Notes: generated by a model not told the origin, from the sequence alone. DNA of 64,000 bases from Shewanella morhuae (GCF_900156405.1 NZ_FTNN01000001.1:1-64000); one strand, 5' to 3'. Shown: positions 54,925-64,000, counted from the first letter of the stretch. Made by a program: numbers and translations.

Positions 54925-56262
54925 TCAATGACGTTTGCGTAAAATCACAATCGCAACGGCCACTACGGCTAAAATCATGCAATACCAAGCGTGTGATACC
55001 GCAGCCAGTGGTGTGATGCTAAAGGTCGAGGCGATAAGTAAAGCTTGGGCGCCGTAAGGGATTAACCCTTGGATAATACATGCGAATATATCCAATATAC
55101 TGGCGGCACGTTTTGGACTCACGCCATGTTTTTCGGCTAAGTCCTTGGCAATATCGCCGGTTACAACGATAGAAACCGTGTTGTTGGCCACGCAAGTGTT
55201 AGTCACTGCGACTATGCCAGCCATACCGAGCTCTGCTGCGCGGCACGATGCTTCACCTTGTGCTTTTGAAAAACGCGCAATCAGCTTTTCAATCTGTTTG
55301 CTAACGAAGGCGAGCCCACCTTGTTGTTGCATCAGTGCTGCTAAACCACCAACCAACATAGACAGAATAAAAATTTCCTGCATGTTACTAAAGCCGGCAT
55401 AAATATCTTTACCAAATTGGATCACGTCGTAATCCATGGTCAATAAACCGGTTGCGCCCGCGAGCAAGATACCTAAAGTTAACACTACAAATACGTTCAG
55501 ACCCGCCACGGCTAAGATCAAAATGGTCAGATAAGGAATGACCTTAATAAAATCAATATTCTGTGCGGCTAACTCCGCTTGGCCTTGGCCTGCGAATACA
55601 AACGCAATTAACGTTAGCAATGATGCTGGGATAGCGAAAATCAGGTTTTCACGGAATTTATCTCTCATATCACAACCTTGGGTACGAGTGGCTGCAATGG
55701 TGGTGTCGGAAATAATCGATAAATTGTCACCAAATAGGGCACCAGACATCACGGCGCCCGCCATCAGCGCATAGTCGATTTGGGCTTGGTCGGCGACGCC
55801 AAGGGCGATGGGTGCGACAGCAGCTATGGTGCCCATTGAGGTGCCCATAGCAGTTGCAATAAAAGCGGCAATGACAAAAAATCCGGGTAATAACAGATTC
55901 GATGGGATTAATGATAAACCTAGCGCAACCGTGGCATCGACGCCACCAGTAGCTTTAGCAACGGCAGCAAAGGCGCCTGCTAACAAATAAATCAAACACA
56001 TAGCAATAATATTGCTGTGACCAATACCGCCAATAAAGGTATCAATTGATTGATTTAATTTTTGCTTAGATAAAATTATCGCCAGCATGATCGCGGGTAA
56101 AATAGCGATAACACTCGGTAATTGATAAAAAGCAAAGTCGACACCTTGGCTTTGAAAATATACGCCAGCGCCAATAAAAAGACCTAAGAAGACAAATAAT
56201 GGCAACAGGGCAACGAAAGATGCCGGGCTGTGCTGTGATGTTACTGTTGATGAATCGCTCAA
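54925..56262 (-). CDS. nhaC: NhaC-family Na+/H+ antiporter
   Basis: A 445-residue membrane protein of the NhaC/ion transporter superfamily with about 11 helices. The characteristic ATAMGTSMGTIAAVAPIALGVA and MSGALFGDNLSIISDTTIAATRTQGC stretches identify it. It exchanges Na+ for H+, or in some members malate/lactate, across the inner membrane. The first codon is TTG (56260-56262) with a GAGAG-type ribosome site upstream. It lies alone with its own terminator. Confidence 0.88.
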   Translation of the reverse strand: MSDSSTVTSQHSPASFVALLPLFVFLGLFIGAGVYFQSQGVDFAFYQLPSVIAILPAIMLAIILSKQKLNQSIDTFIGGIGHSNIIAMCLIYLLAGAFAAVAKATGGVDATVALGLSLIPSNLLLPGFFVIAAFIATAMGTSMGTIAAVAPIALGVADQAQIDYALMAGAVMSGALFGDNLSIISDTTIAATRTQGCDMRDKFRENLIFAIPASLLTLIAFVFAGQGQAELAAQNIDFIKVIPYLTILILAVAGLNVFVVLTLGILLAGATGLLTMDYDVIQFGKDIYAGFSNMQEIFILSMLVGGLAALMQQQGGLAFVSKQIEKLIARFSKAQGEASCRAAELGMAGIVAVTNTCVANNTVSIVVTGDIAKDLAEKHGVSPKRAASILDIFACIIQGLIPYGAQALLIASTFSITPLAAVSHAWYCMILAVVAVAIVILRKRH

Positions 56263-56746
56263 TGTTATCTCTCTTTCGCTTGGCGTTTTTCCGCAATATC
56301 CTTAGCGGTAAAACTCGTTTAAATGGGTGTCGCTTTAGCATCGTATCCTAGCAACTTAAGGCGAAGCATATTTGATCCTCAGTATTGTGTCAATTTAGAC
56401 GTCTAGACGTTCTTACTTCCATTGTGATCGTGAGGTTATCATTTGGTTGTATAACATAATGGTCACTAATTATTGGTGATAAAAATCAACTGCTTATTTA
56501 TTTTCATTAACGGGAAAATAGTTGGTTTTTATATGGTTTTGATATGATTTTTTTCTATATAAAAAACAAATATAGAATTGAATTGGGATATTTAGGATGA
56601 TTTTTGAACGAATGATGGCGCGAGTTTACCGCGTTGATACGAGTCCATTTTGCTGTGAGTTCAAATTTATCTTACAATTTGTAAAGCCTAAAAAAGTGGC
56701 ATCCGTTTTAGCTGTCGTGCCATAAACAGACTTATAAAAGGCTTAA
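56263..56746. other. intergenic region upstream of nhaC
   Basis: About 480 bp, very AT-rich between 56450 and 56600, carrying the nhaC promoter. No gene or clear regulatory repeat was seen. Confidence 0.45.
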
Positions 56747-56777
56747 ATAAAGAGTGCCAACACTGAGCACTCTTTAT
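56747..56777 (-). terminator. hairpin terminator of the 4-helix chemoreceptor gene
   Basis: Perfect 11-bp stem ATAAAGAGTGC / GCACTCTTTAT, 35 nt past the stop on the - strand; the T-tract is modest. Confidence 0.72.
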
Positions 56778-56811
56778 CGCGACAATCGTTTCCTGTTATA
56801 AACTAGCCAGA

Positions 56812-58443
56812 CTATGCAACTTTAAAGCGCGCCACTTCTTTTTGAAGATTACTACAAATGGTTTTTGTGTTGATCACGATTTGCTGTGTTTCTTGAATAA
56901 CTGAATTACAGTATCTTGTTTTATCAGATAATTCTGTCAAGTTACGGTTAATTTCCTCAGTCACGTGGGTTTGTTCTTCAGTCGCAGTTGCGGTTTGGGT
57001 GGACATGTCACTGACCTTAGCGGTGGAATTTAAGATTTCATCTAAGGCATCTTGAGTTTGGTTGGCGAGGCTGACTGTGGACGCGGTTAAGCTGGCGCCT
57101 GATTCAATACTTCTCACCGCATCGTTTACACCGCGTTGTAATTCTTCAATCATGCGCTGAATATCTTGGGTTGAAGAGCCTGTTCGGCTCGCCAAGGTAC
57201 GCACCTCATCGGCGACAACAGCAAAGCCGCGGCCTTGTTCACCTGCGCGAGCGGCCTCAATAGCAGCATTAAGTGCTAAAAGATTTGTTTGCTCAGCAAT
57301 GGAGCGGATCACATCGAGTACCGAGGCAATATTGGCTGAGTTAACGGCGAGTTTTTCGATCACGACCACCGCATTTTTTACCGATTCAGAAAGTTGCTGA
57401 ATATGATCGACTGACTGCGATAATACTTTTTTACCTTCTATCGTTTGATCATTCACCTTAGTGATTTCGCTGGCCGTGTGCTGAGCATTTGTGGCAACTT
57501 CTCTCACCGCCGCACTCATTTGATTAACAGCGGTGACTATAGTATCGACAAACTGCTCTTGTTCATGGCTGATGCTAATTGTTGTCGCCGATTTTGTTGC
57601 TAAGTTTTCAACAGTGTGACTCACATCTTTGGTTTGACTAATAATTGCGATAACCATTTCTTGTAACTGCGCGACAAATAAGTTGAAAGCATGGGCAAGA
57701 GCACCTATTTCATCTTGGCGAACGATGGGAATGCGCTGGGTTAAATTGCCATCACCATCAACAATATCATTGATTCTACTGGTAATATCCTTAATAGCAT
57801 CAACGATGATTTTAGGGCCGAAATAGGCAATTAGGAGGGCGACAATGGCCACTAAACTGGCAATAGTTAAGGATATTTGGCTTTGAGTCGTCGCTTGTTC
57901 AGTTGCTTGTAAATCTAACTCTTTCACTCTGTTATCAGCAGCTTCCCCAGCGGCATTATAGATGCTTCTTAACGCATCAAACTCTTGCTTAGCTTTAGTT
58001 TCGTGCAGCCGTTTAGCGCTTTCAATATCATTACTTTTGACGGCATTAATGACTTCAGATGAAGCTTGATACCAAAGCGAAAATTGCGCATCAAATCCAT
58101 TGGTTGATTGCAGAACTTGAGGATGGTCTTTTAGGATTTTTTTAAACTCACCCATTCTATCGCGGGCTTGATCGACGTTTTCTTGCCAATTATCAATTTC
58201 ACTTTTGCGATTATCAGCGTTTAGCTCTGGTTTTAGTAACACTTCTTCGCTTAATTGCGCTTGGTAAAGATCGCGATCAGCATTGAGTATTGCTGAAATT
58301 GCCGGATTAAATAACTGACTAAACTCTTGCATTTGTTTCACCGTAGCACGGCTCTGCGTAGCGTCGGTTATTGCCATAATAATCAGTGCAGCAGCCATAA
58401 TTGCAAACATCAGTGAAAACTTAACACGAATACTATTGAACAT
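56812..58443 (-). CDS. methyl-accepting chemotaxis protein with helical-bundle sensor
   Basis: A 543-residue chemoreceptor. TM1 (about 8-26) and TM2 (about 188-208) enclose a wholly helical periplasmic region (27-187) rich in Glu, Asn and Ala. This suggests a four-helix bundle (4HB_MCP or similar) sensor, not a Cache fold. HAMP ([11 protein letters not shown]) and the signalling tip [20 protein letters not shown] follow. It ends [11 protein letters not shown] without a pentapeptide. GGAG stands before the ATG. The ligand is not predictable. Confidence 0.9.
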   Translation of the reverse strand: MFNSIRVKFSLMFAIMAAALIIMAITDATQSRATVKQMQEFSQLFNPAISAILNADRDLYQAQLSEEVLLKPELNADNRKSEIDNWQENVDQARDRMGEFKKILKDHPQVLQSTNGFDAQFSLWYQASSEVINAVKSNDIESAKRLHETKAKQEFDALRSIYNAAGEAADNRVKELDLQATEQATTQSQISLTIASLVAIVALLIAYFGPKIIVDAIKDITSRINDIVDGDGNLTQRIPIVRQDEIGALAHAFNLFVAQLQEMVIAIISQTKDVSHTVENLATKSATTISISHEQEQFVDTIVTAVNQMSAAVREVATNAQHTASEITKVNDQTIEGKKVLSQSVDHIQQLSESVKNAVVVIEKLAVNSANIASVLDVIRSIAEQTNLLALNAAIEAARAGEQGRGFAVVADEVRTLASRTGSSTQDIQRMIEELQRGVNDAVRSIESGASLTASTVSLANQTQDALDEILNSTAKVSDMSTQTATATEEQTHVTEEINRNLTELSDKTRYCNSVIQETQQIVINTKTICSNLQKEVARFKVA

Positions 58444-58595
58444 AGGGACATCTCCATTAATAACTTACTAAATAGCTTAGCCGTTATTTATGGAGTTGCC
58501 TTTATTTGCAGCCGATTGCGGCGCTATTTTGTGTTAATTACTCGCGTGTGAATCGCCTTGACAGTGTTGCCAAGGCTTTGACTCTTTAACCTATA

Positions 58596-59486
58596 TTAGT
58601 CAGGGCAAGCTAACGTAGGAGCTACTTTGGGTTTAAATTTAATCTGTACCAGCATGACACCCATAATAACCATAGAGCCGCCAATATAATGATAAATGGC
58701 TAAGGTTTCATCTAGAATAATTGCCGCCAGTACCGCTGCAACAATAGGCATCAGATTGAAAAATACACTGGCGCTATCTGCCCCGAGTCGATTGATACCA
58801 TTGATCCACGCCCATGGTGCTAAAAGTGATGCCGCTATGGCTGCGTACATAACAAGCGGCGCGGATTGGGTGGTAATGGCCATACTTGAACCGCTAAATA
58901 ATAGTGGTAACAGTAAAACCACAGCTATCACTCCTTGAATATACACGGATTCCCAAGTGGCTAACGGTAGTTGCCAGCGTTTGATTAAAACACCATAGAG
59001 GGCATACATAAAAGCACTGATCAGCAGCAGCATGTCGCCTTGGGTTACGCCAACCGAAAAGTTTACGATATCGCCATGACTCAACATAAAAATCAATCCA
59101 AACAGTGAAATAATCATTCCTATCAATGCAAGTGGTGATAACTTTTGTTTGAGTAATGGCACGGCTAAAAATAGGCTTATCATCGGCACTAATGAGGTGA
59201 TGAGTGCCATATTCGTCGCCGTGGTCGTGGCCGCTGCAAAATAAGCCAGACTCTGATTTAACACCATACCAAGCAATGCGAGTGTGGCAAATTTGGGTAA
59301 CAGTGGCTGAATGATATGGCGTTTTTTCCATACAGGCTTAATAACGAATGGCGTCAGTATTAGCATGGCGAAAAACCAGCGGTAAAAAGCGATCGCCTCA
59401 GGCTCAATCATTCCAAAGGACAGTTTATTCACAATCGAATTACCCGCCCAGATAAAGACAGCCAATAGGGGAAATAGGTACAACAT
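58596..59486 (-). CDS. EamA-family (DMT) transporter
   Basis: A 296-residue drug/metabolite transporter superfamily exporter with ten predicted helices in two EamA repeats. The repeats start at about 5 (LLAVFIWAGNSIVNKLSF) and about 150 (LLLISAFMYALYGVLIKRW). Substrates of such proteins vary from amino acids to metabolites. It is preceded by AAGG at the ATG and is divergent from an AraC regulator gene, which may control it; a MITE-like element sits between them. Confidence 0.88.
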   Translation of the reverse strand: MLYLFPLLAVFIWAGNSIVNKLSFGMIEPEAIAFYRWFFAMLILTPFVIKPVWKKRHIIQPLLPKFATLALLGMVLNQSLAYFAAATTTATNMALITSLVPMISLFLAVPLLKQKLSPLALIGMIISLFGLIFMLSHGDIVNFSVGVTQGDMLLLISAFMYALYGVLIKRWQLPLATWESVYIQGVIAVVLLLPLLFSGSSMAITTQSAPLVMYAAIAASLLAPWAWINGINRLGADSASVFFNLMPIVAAVLAAIILDETLAIYHYIGGSMVIMGVMLVQIKFKPKVAPTLACPD

Positions 59487-59655
59487 AATTTTGCCTTAAT
59501 CTAGCGTCGTTAAGTATCGACATCACTATAGAAGCCGCTATTATCTATGGTCGGCTACGATATAAATATCGCTTAACAGACAAGGTCAATTTCGCTTCGG
59601 ACAGAGTACGATTAAATATTACACCTTGCATGAGCATTCTTGACTTATTGCATTA

Positions 59656-59920
59656 ATACCAATCGTATTAACTATCTGTTCATTCAGCGGGAGTTCAACG
59701 CGCTTTAGATAAGGCGAAGGCTTGAAGGCATAGTGGTGCTCTGTCGAAAGCCTTAAACGCAGTATAAAGCGCGTTGAAACCCGCCCTTTGGGAGCCTCAC
59801 AGGCATCCCACTCCCGTGTTGCATTAACTTAAAAGGGAATAACCATTTCTGCGTCAATGCGCCTCGGATTGAAATACCTGTGAGGCTCTGAACTGATTAG
59901 ATAGTTAATGTGACTGGTAT
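59656..59920. mobile_element. MITE-like element with 21-bp terminal inverted repeats
   Basis: Terminal repeats ATACCAATCGTATTAACTATC (59656-59676) and its near reverse complement at 59900-59920 match at 18 of 21 positions. Inside are two large dyads: TTCAACGCGCTTTA (from about 59693) with TAAAGCGCGTTGAA (ending about 59778), flanked by GCGGG/CCCGC; and a perfect 12-bp pair GAGCCTCACAGG (59792-59803) with CCTGTGAGGCTC (59877-59888). There is no open frame for a transposase. About 265 bp, non-autonomous. No exact target-site duplication was seen. Confidence 0.75.
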
Positions 59921-59988
59921 AATACCGTAGTGCGGGGCTGAGCCCGTTAGCATGAGTGACGAAAGTGATACCCGCTTGAGGTGAAAAT

Positions 59989-60774
59989 ATGAACACACAA
60001 ATTGTTTACCATCCTTTATGGGCAGAGCAAAAGCCCCTCGCGGATATCTTTTTCAATTATGAAGCATTTCTGCCTAATACGGTTACGCCTAAACACCAAC
60101 ATCCTTGGGGACAGTTGCAGTTAATCAGTGGCGGTATTATGGAGTTACATGCCGCAGGACAGCGATTTCTATCACCATCACAATATGCTATTTGGGTGCC
60201 GGCAGGCATAGAGCATGAAAGCTATACTCGGCGCAGTATTCATTATTGTTCAATGAACATAGTCGTAGGACAGACATTAGGCTTTCCCCTTGAAACTTGT
60301 CTTTTAAGCGTAACGCCGATTGCCCAATCGATTGTTAATGATTTGCGAGAGCGAGGCGTGAAAGTGGCGGAAACACTAGCAGATAAGCGTTTAGTGAAGG
60401 TTTTACTCGATCAATTAACCTTAGGACAAGCCTTGCCGCAGTTTTTACCTAACGCGACTGATAGACTATTATATCCGCTGCTGCAAGCCCTTGAGGCTGA
60501 TCCTGCGAGCCCAAAAACCTTTAAAACTTGGGCGGGTGAGTTACATACGACTGAACGTACTTTGGCTCGCCGCTGCCAACAAGTATTAGGAATGAGTTTT
60601 ACTGAGTTAAGGCAAAGACATAAATTTATTTATTCCCTGCAATTATTACGGCAAGGATTAGCGATAAAAGAAGTTGCATTGACGCTTGGCTATAACCAAA
60701 CCTCACCTTATATCGTGATGTTTAAAAAATATGCTCAGTGTTCACCAGAGCAGTATCGACGCCGATTGGGATAG
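59989..60774 (+). CDS. AraC-family transcriptional regulator
   Basis: A 261-residue regulator. An N-terminal cupin-like domain (about 20-110: TPKHQHPWGQLQLISGG, YAIWVPAGIEHES) precedes a C-terminal AraC-type double helix-turn-helix (about 165-258). The HTHs include TTERTLARRCQQVLGMSF and IKEVALTLGYNQTSPYIVMFKK, ending CSPEQYRRRLG. GAGG lies upstream of the ATG. Divergent orientation relative to the EamA transporter gene suggests it regulates that exporter; this is contextual inference. Confidence 0.92.
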   Translation: MNTQIVYHPLWAEQKPLADIFFNYEAFLPNTVTPKHQHPWGQLQLISGGIMELHAAGQRFLSPSQYAIWVPAGIEHESYTRRSIHYCSMNIVVGQTLGFPLETCLLSVTPIAQSIVNDLRERGVKVAETLADKRLVKVLLDQLTLGQALPQFLPNATDRLLYPLLQALEADPASPKTFKTWAGELHTTERTLARRCQQVLGMSFTELRQRHKFIYSLQLLRQGLAIKEVALTLGYNQTSPYIVMFKKYAQCSPEQYRRRLG

Positions 60775-60863
60775 TTAATGGCGTTAGGATGTATGAGACG
60801 ATAAATCACCCAATGATAATTGGATTGCAGAAATAGCATGACTGGACAATAAACCGATAAAAT

Positions 60864-60899
60864 AAAATAGGGTGCTAAAGAATTTAGCACCCTATTTTT
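60864..60899 (+). terminator. terminator of the AraC regulator gene
   Basis: Perfect 16-bp stem AAAATAGGGTGCTAAA / TTTAGCACCCTATTTT, loop GAA, then T. Its symmetry may also serve the short - strand gene ending at 60949. Confidence 0.92.
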
Positions 60900-60948
60900 G
60901 ACTTAATTTAAGAGAGGATTGAAGGGGTTTTTATAATATAGGATAAGT

Positions 60949-61038
60949 TTAGTCGGCTGCTTTTGGGCGATTCCGTTTATCCTGACGCTTCTCTTTTAAG
61001 GTTTTCATTGGCGGTTTTTTATTTTTTTCTTTACTCAT
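60949..61038 (-). CDS. 29-residue highly basic small protein
   Basis: A short open frame starting MSKEKNKKPPMKTLKEKR and ending RNRPKAAD: 11 Lys and 3 Arg in 29 residues, no hydrophobic segment. The ATG (61036-61038) has a GGAG ribosome site with 9 nt spacing, and a strong symmetric terminator lies 50 nt after the stop. These features favour a real gene. I do not recognise a named family; a nucleic-acid or ribosome-binding role would only be a guess from charge. Confidence 0.6.
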   Translation of the reverse strand: MSKEKNKKPPMKTLKEKRQDKRNRPKAAD

Positions 61039-61515
61039 AGATATTGTCTCCAAAACGAAGGTAACTAAAGTGAAGTTTACTACCCAATCCCGCGCCGCAA
61101 TTCGGTTTTGATAGTGAGGCTCAATTCTTTAAACTTCAATTGAACCAGAATATTTATAGTGATGCATGACCATATACGATACGTGATGTATAAATTTAAC
61201 AATCGAGGTGTAGTGCTTAAGCCTCGCAACATCATGTTGTATAGTTAATAAAGCGCTGCCTTGACTTTATATAAGCTAATTAACGAGTTAGTTTAAATGT
61301 TATGTTTTTACATTATATTGCCTGGTCAATGCGCATCATTAATAAATAGTGCGGCCTGTTAATGACTTCAAAATAAAGTTTCCCCTTATTCCACAGTGTT
61401 AAAAGCCGCTATAAGCAGTTGCTAAAGCGAGTTGACAGTATGCTGCCACTGAATTGAACATACTGTTATTTAAACATTAGCATTAAAGTTTTATATAAAC
61501 AGTTAGAGGTTATAA
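61039..61515. other. AT-rich intergenic region
   Basis: About 475 bp of low GC content between the small basic ORF and the GreA-like gene. It should contain the promoter of the small ORF. No gene, repeat or strong hairpin was recognised. Confidence 0.45.
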
Positions 61516-61902
61516 TTATTTTTTAGCTAAAATAACGTCTTTAATCATAAATAAAACGGGTTTACCTAAAATATTAACCTCTGCCATCTCACCCTTCGAG
61601 CGTCCAAGCAGACTGACACCTAAATCAGATATCACAGAATAGCGTCCCGCACTGGGTTTATGTCTTTGTGGATACACAAGTTCAACTTGGTACTCCTGCT
61701 GGTCCTGCAAATTAACTAAACAGATTTGCCTTCCAACTGTGACATTATCGCTTGTTGTATTATTTTTTAATTGTTCAAGTTTACTGATCACCCCTGCTAA
61801 CGCTGTTGGGCGTAGAGAGGTATTGAAACTATTCTGCAAATAATATGTTTCTGTTTTTAAAATAAGATTCTGAAAAAAATTAGTAAATAAAGAGAATGTC
61901 AT
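61516..61902 (-). CDS. GreA/GreB C-terminal-domain protein (Rnk-like)
   Basis: A 128-residue protein. The C-terminal 80 residues match the FKBP-like C-terminal domain of GreA/GreB and Rnk: VGRQICLVNL, then AGRYSVISDLGVSLLGRSKGEMAEV. The N terminus is a short helical segment and not the acidic coiled coil of GreA, so it cannot act as a classical cleavage factor. Rnk-type proteins bind RNA polymerase. A polymerase-associated role is likely, but the detailed function is unknown. Alone on its strand. Confidence 0.78.
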   Translation of the reverse strand: MTFSLFTNFFQNLILKTETYYLQNSFNTSLRPTALAGVISKLEQLKNNTTSDNVTVGRQICLVNLQDQQEYQVELVYPQRHKPSAGRYSVISDLGVSLLGRSKGEMAEVNILGKPVLFMIKDVILAKK

Positions 61903-62000
61903 TGCTACCTCTAAAATAACGAAGTTACAAAGATAAACAGGGAATAATATAATGTTATTATTAGTATTCTCAGTTTATTTTAAATAATTTTTTGATACCT

Positions 62001-62023
62001 GCCGAGCGTGAGTGACGCTCGGC
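62001..62023. other. perfect 9-bp hairpin upstream of the GreA-like gene
   Basis: GCCGAGCGT-GAGTG-ACGCTCGGC, GC-rich within AT-rich DNA. It is not followed by T-runs on either strand, so it is not a typical terminator. It lies about 100 nt upstream of the gene at 61902. Confidence 0.45.
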
Positions 62024-62651
62024 TTAAACTGGGAATTTTAGAGAGAAGCGAATGGCGTTTGCTGAGTGAAGTCTGATAGCAAGCCCATTTAAATGTTGTG
62101 ATGAAAATGCATTGTTAAACATAGTTTTACATCTCCAGTCAAAATGAATATTTAGCGGTTTAACTTTTTTTAACGCCATAAAAATCAAACTTATGAAAAC
62201 TGATTTTTAGCCTGTTTTTTATTTGAAATTTATTTAAAATTTTATTAAAACATTAGTCGTTATTGGCTAGTTAAATACATCATAAGTGCTTGGTTGATAC
62301 CATAGGATAAGTAAAAAAATAAAGCAAGCCTGACTCTGCGAATGTCGATAAATAGATTTGTTTACCGGTATAAGTGAGTTTTACGCTGAAATAACACTCG
62401 TAAGGCATGACTTACGCTGATCAAATAAACTGTGAGATTTTAGCGCATCGCTAAAATAACCCCATTATGTAGCAATTGTGTGGTTTAGCGTATTTAAATC
62501 AAGGTTATAAAAAATATAACGAGGTGTTCAAATTAAGACCTTAAGCTTGTTAAATCAACACTATAGACGTAACCCGCGGGTAAATGCACCGCAGATGGTC
62601 ATATTTAGAGTGTCATATTGGGGCAGCCATATTCAGCAGTTAAAAATATTT
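62024..62651. other. long AT-rich intergenic region upstream of metY
   Basis: About 630 bp with no credible gene. It forms the central part of a 950-bp non-coding stretch. A small RNA cannot be excluded; I saw no terminator-like hairpin with a T-run inside it. Confidence 0.45.
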
Positions 62652-62667
62652 AGACTTCTAGATGGCT
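62652..62667 (+). promoter_or_regulatory. candidate MetJ operator (two met boxes)
   Basis: AGACTTCT followed directly by AGATGGCT: matches of 7/8 and 6/8 to the met box AGACGTCT in the tandem arrangement MetJ requires. It is 185-200 nt before the metY start, so the promoter would lie nearby with a longish leader. A methionine biosynthesis gene is the expected target. Confidence 0.5.
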
Positions 62668-62852
62668 ATCTGTTAGCTTGTTGAACATGCATAAATCCAA
62701 TGCTGTCCCAACATTGTTTGGCTGAAGGTTGGCATTGTGATTAACGAAAATACAGATGCGTGAGGATGCTGAAAGCTAAGTGTTGTCACTCACCACGGCA
62801 AAGCGTTGAAACGTAGGCATCGTTAATAAGCGATATCAATAAGGAAGAGAAC

Positions 62853-64000
62853 ATGAAACTAGAGTCACTGGCATTGCATCATGGTTATGAGTCAGAAGCG
62901 ACCACTAAGTCGGCTGCTGTACCTATTTATCAAACAACCTCTTATACCTTTGATGATACCCAACATGGTGCTGATTTATTTGATTTAAAAGTCGCAGGTA
63001 ATATTTATACACGGATCATGAATCCCACGACTAGTGTGTTAGAGCAGCGTCTTGCTGCCATTGAAGGTGGTATCGGTGCGCTGGCTGTGGCATCGGGTAT
63101 GGCGGCCATTACCTATGCGATTCAAGCATTGACTCAGGTGGGTGATAATATTGTCAGTACTAGCCAGCTTTATGGCGGTACTTATAATCTGTTTGCCCAT
63201 ACGCTGCCGCGCCAAGGTGTTGAAGTCCGTATGGCCGCCTTCGATGATTTTGCAGGGCTCGATGAGTTAATCGATGATAAAACCAAGGCTTTGTTTTGCG
63301 AATCTATTGGTAATCCAGCAGGTAATATTGTTGATTTACAGCGTTTAGCTGAGATAGCCCATAAACATGGCGTACCTTTGATTGTCGATAATACAGTAGC
63401 GACACCTGTGTTATGTCGCCCGTTTGAATATGGTGCTGATATCGTTATCCATTCACTTACTAAATATATTGGCGGCCATGGTACAACGATTGGCGGCGCA
63501 ATTATTGACTCAGGCAAGTTTGATTGGGTAGCAAATAAAGAGCGATTTGCGTTATTGAACCAAGCGGATCCTTCTTACCATGGCGTGGTGTATACCGAAG
63601 CCTTTGGACCTGCCGCGTTTATTGGCCGTTGCCGCGTTGTACCACTGCGTAATACCGGCGCTGCACTTTCACCACACAGTGCATTTTTACTGTTGCAAGG
63701 GCTAGAAACCTTAAGTCTAAGAATGGAGCGTCATTGTTCTAATGCTCTCGCTTTGGCTGAGTATCTTGTGCAGCATCCCGCGGTCAGTTGGGTGAACTAC
63801 GGCGCCTTAGCCAACAGTCCTTATCAAGCAAATTGCCACAAAATCACCGGTGGAAAAGCCTCTGGCATTGTTAGCTTCGGTATTAAAGCGGCCACGCCTG
63901 AAGATGGTAAAATTGTAGGTGGACGTTTTATTGATGCACTGCAGATGATTTTACGCTTAGTTAATATTGGTGATGTAAAATCGTTAGCCTGTCATCCTGC
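62853..64000 (+). CDS. metY: O-acetylhomoserine sulfhydrylase MetY (partial, runs off the end)
   Basis: The first 382 codons of a PLP enzyme of the Cys/Met metabolism family; about 430 residues are normal, so the C-terminal tenth is outside the window. It makes homocysteine from O-acetylhomoserine and sulfide. Seen: N-terminal LALHHGYESEATTKSAAVPIYQTTSYTF, tyrosine-bearing YTRIMNPTT, GMAAITYAIQAL, cofactor strand IVDNTVATP and PLP-binding K204 in HSLTKYIGGHG. AAGGAAGAG precedes the ATG. A MetJ-like operator is upstream. Confidence 0.95.
   Translation, partial: MKLESLALHHGYESEATTKSAAVPIYQTTSYTFDDTQHGADLFDLKVAGNIYTRIMNPTTSVLEQRLAAIEGGIGALAVASGMAAITYAIQALTQVGDNIVSTSQLYGGTYNLFAHTLPRQGVEVRMAAFDDFAGLDELIDDKTKALFCESIGNPAGNIVDLQRLAEIAHKHGVPLIVDNTVATPVLCRPFEYGADIVIHSLTKYIGGHGTTIGGAIIDSGKFDWVANKERFALLNQADPSYHGVVYTEAFGPAAFIGRCRVVPLRNTGAALSPHSAFLLLQGLETLSLRMERHCSNALALAEYLVQHPAVSWVNYGALANSPYQANCHKITGGKASGIVSFGIKAATPEDGKIVGGRFIDALQMILRLVNIGDVKSLACHP

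Noticed and set aside
63182..63517. 111-codon - strand open frame
   Set aside because: Antisense to the strongly conserved metY coding sequence.
1..64000. CRISPR arrays, prophage or intact insertion sequences
   Set aside because: No regularly spaced repeats, integrase, phage structural or transposase genes were seen; only small palindromic repeats and one MITE-like element.

Overview
The window reads as a chromosomal segment of a Shewanella species. The evidence is a periplasmic tetrahaem fumarate reductase (FccA) next to a fermentative D-lactate dehydrogenase, an ExeM-type extracellular nuclease with a GlyGly-CTERM tail, several Cache/HAMP chemoreceptors, an Ohr/OhrR pair, a NorR-NorVW module, and gene order (slyX divergent from fkpA, fkpA followed by exeM, thioesterase and catalase) matching what I remember of Shewanella genomes. 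It is mostly core genome: no prophage, no CRISPR array and no intact insertion sequence were seen. Species and synteny statements rest on recognition, not on a search.

Layout. 1-340: end of an rRNA operon (spacer, 5S rRNA, tRNA-Asp, terminator). 428-7760: dienelactone hydrolase, ldhA, fccA, three small + strand genes (membrane protein, methyltransferase, membrane protein), a YjfB-like small protein and a thioredoxin/CcdA fusion. 8053-14850: ohr and ohrR with paired operators, a short GlpD-like oxidoreductase, rlmC, chrA and a chemoreceptor. 15325-24754: prfB with its programmed +1 frameshift, lysS, a CstA-family transporter, a glucan biosynthesis protein, a Pit phosphate transporter and a DUF72 protein. 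25026-31695: a PAS-GAF-GGDEF diguanylate cyclase, a dCache chemoreceptor and an M1 aminopeptidase.

31947-42818: a - strand cluster (WD40 lipoprotein, slyX, second peptide deformylase, COG3014 lipoprotein, lpoB) divergent from fkpA, then exeM, a hotdog thioesterase, a YgjV-like protein and catalase preceded by a 17-codon leader ORF. 42982-47486: norVW divergent from norR, with three NorR-type sites and a sigma-54 promoter between them. 47534-56262: a GDT1-family manganese/cation exporter with an unusually structured leader, an aromatic amino acid permease, an S46 peptidase, a PaiB protein, palindromic repeat elements, an RsuA-family pseudouridine synthase and an NhaC antiporter. 56812-64000: a chemoreceptor, an EamA exporter, a MITE-like element, an AraC regulator, a 29-residue basic ORF, an orphan GreA C-terminal-domain protein, and the start of metY running off the window.

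Functionally the segment mixes anaerobic respiration and fermentation (fccA, ldhA), peroxide and nitric oxide defence (ohr, katB, norVW), envelope and periplasm maintenance (lpoB, fkpA, glucan protein, aminopeptidase, S46 peptidase) and sensing (three chemoreceptors, one cyclic-di-GMP enzyme). The observation I rate highest is the leader of the GDT1 gene (48095-48236). It has two hairpins followed by an element resembling the 3' end of the yybP-ykoY manganese aptamer, then two interleaved 8-bp pairings ending directly at the Shine-Dalgarno sequence.
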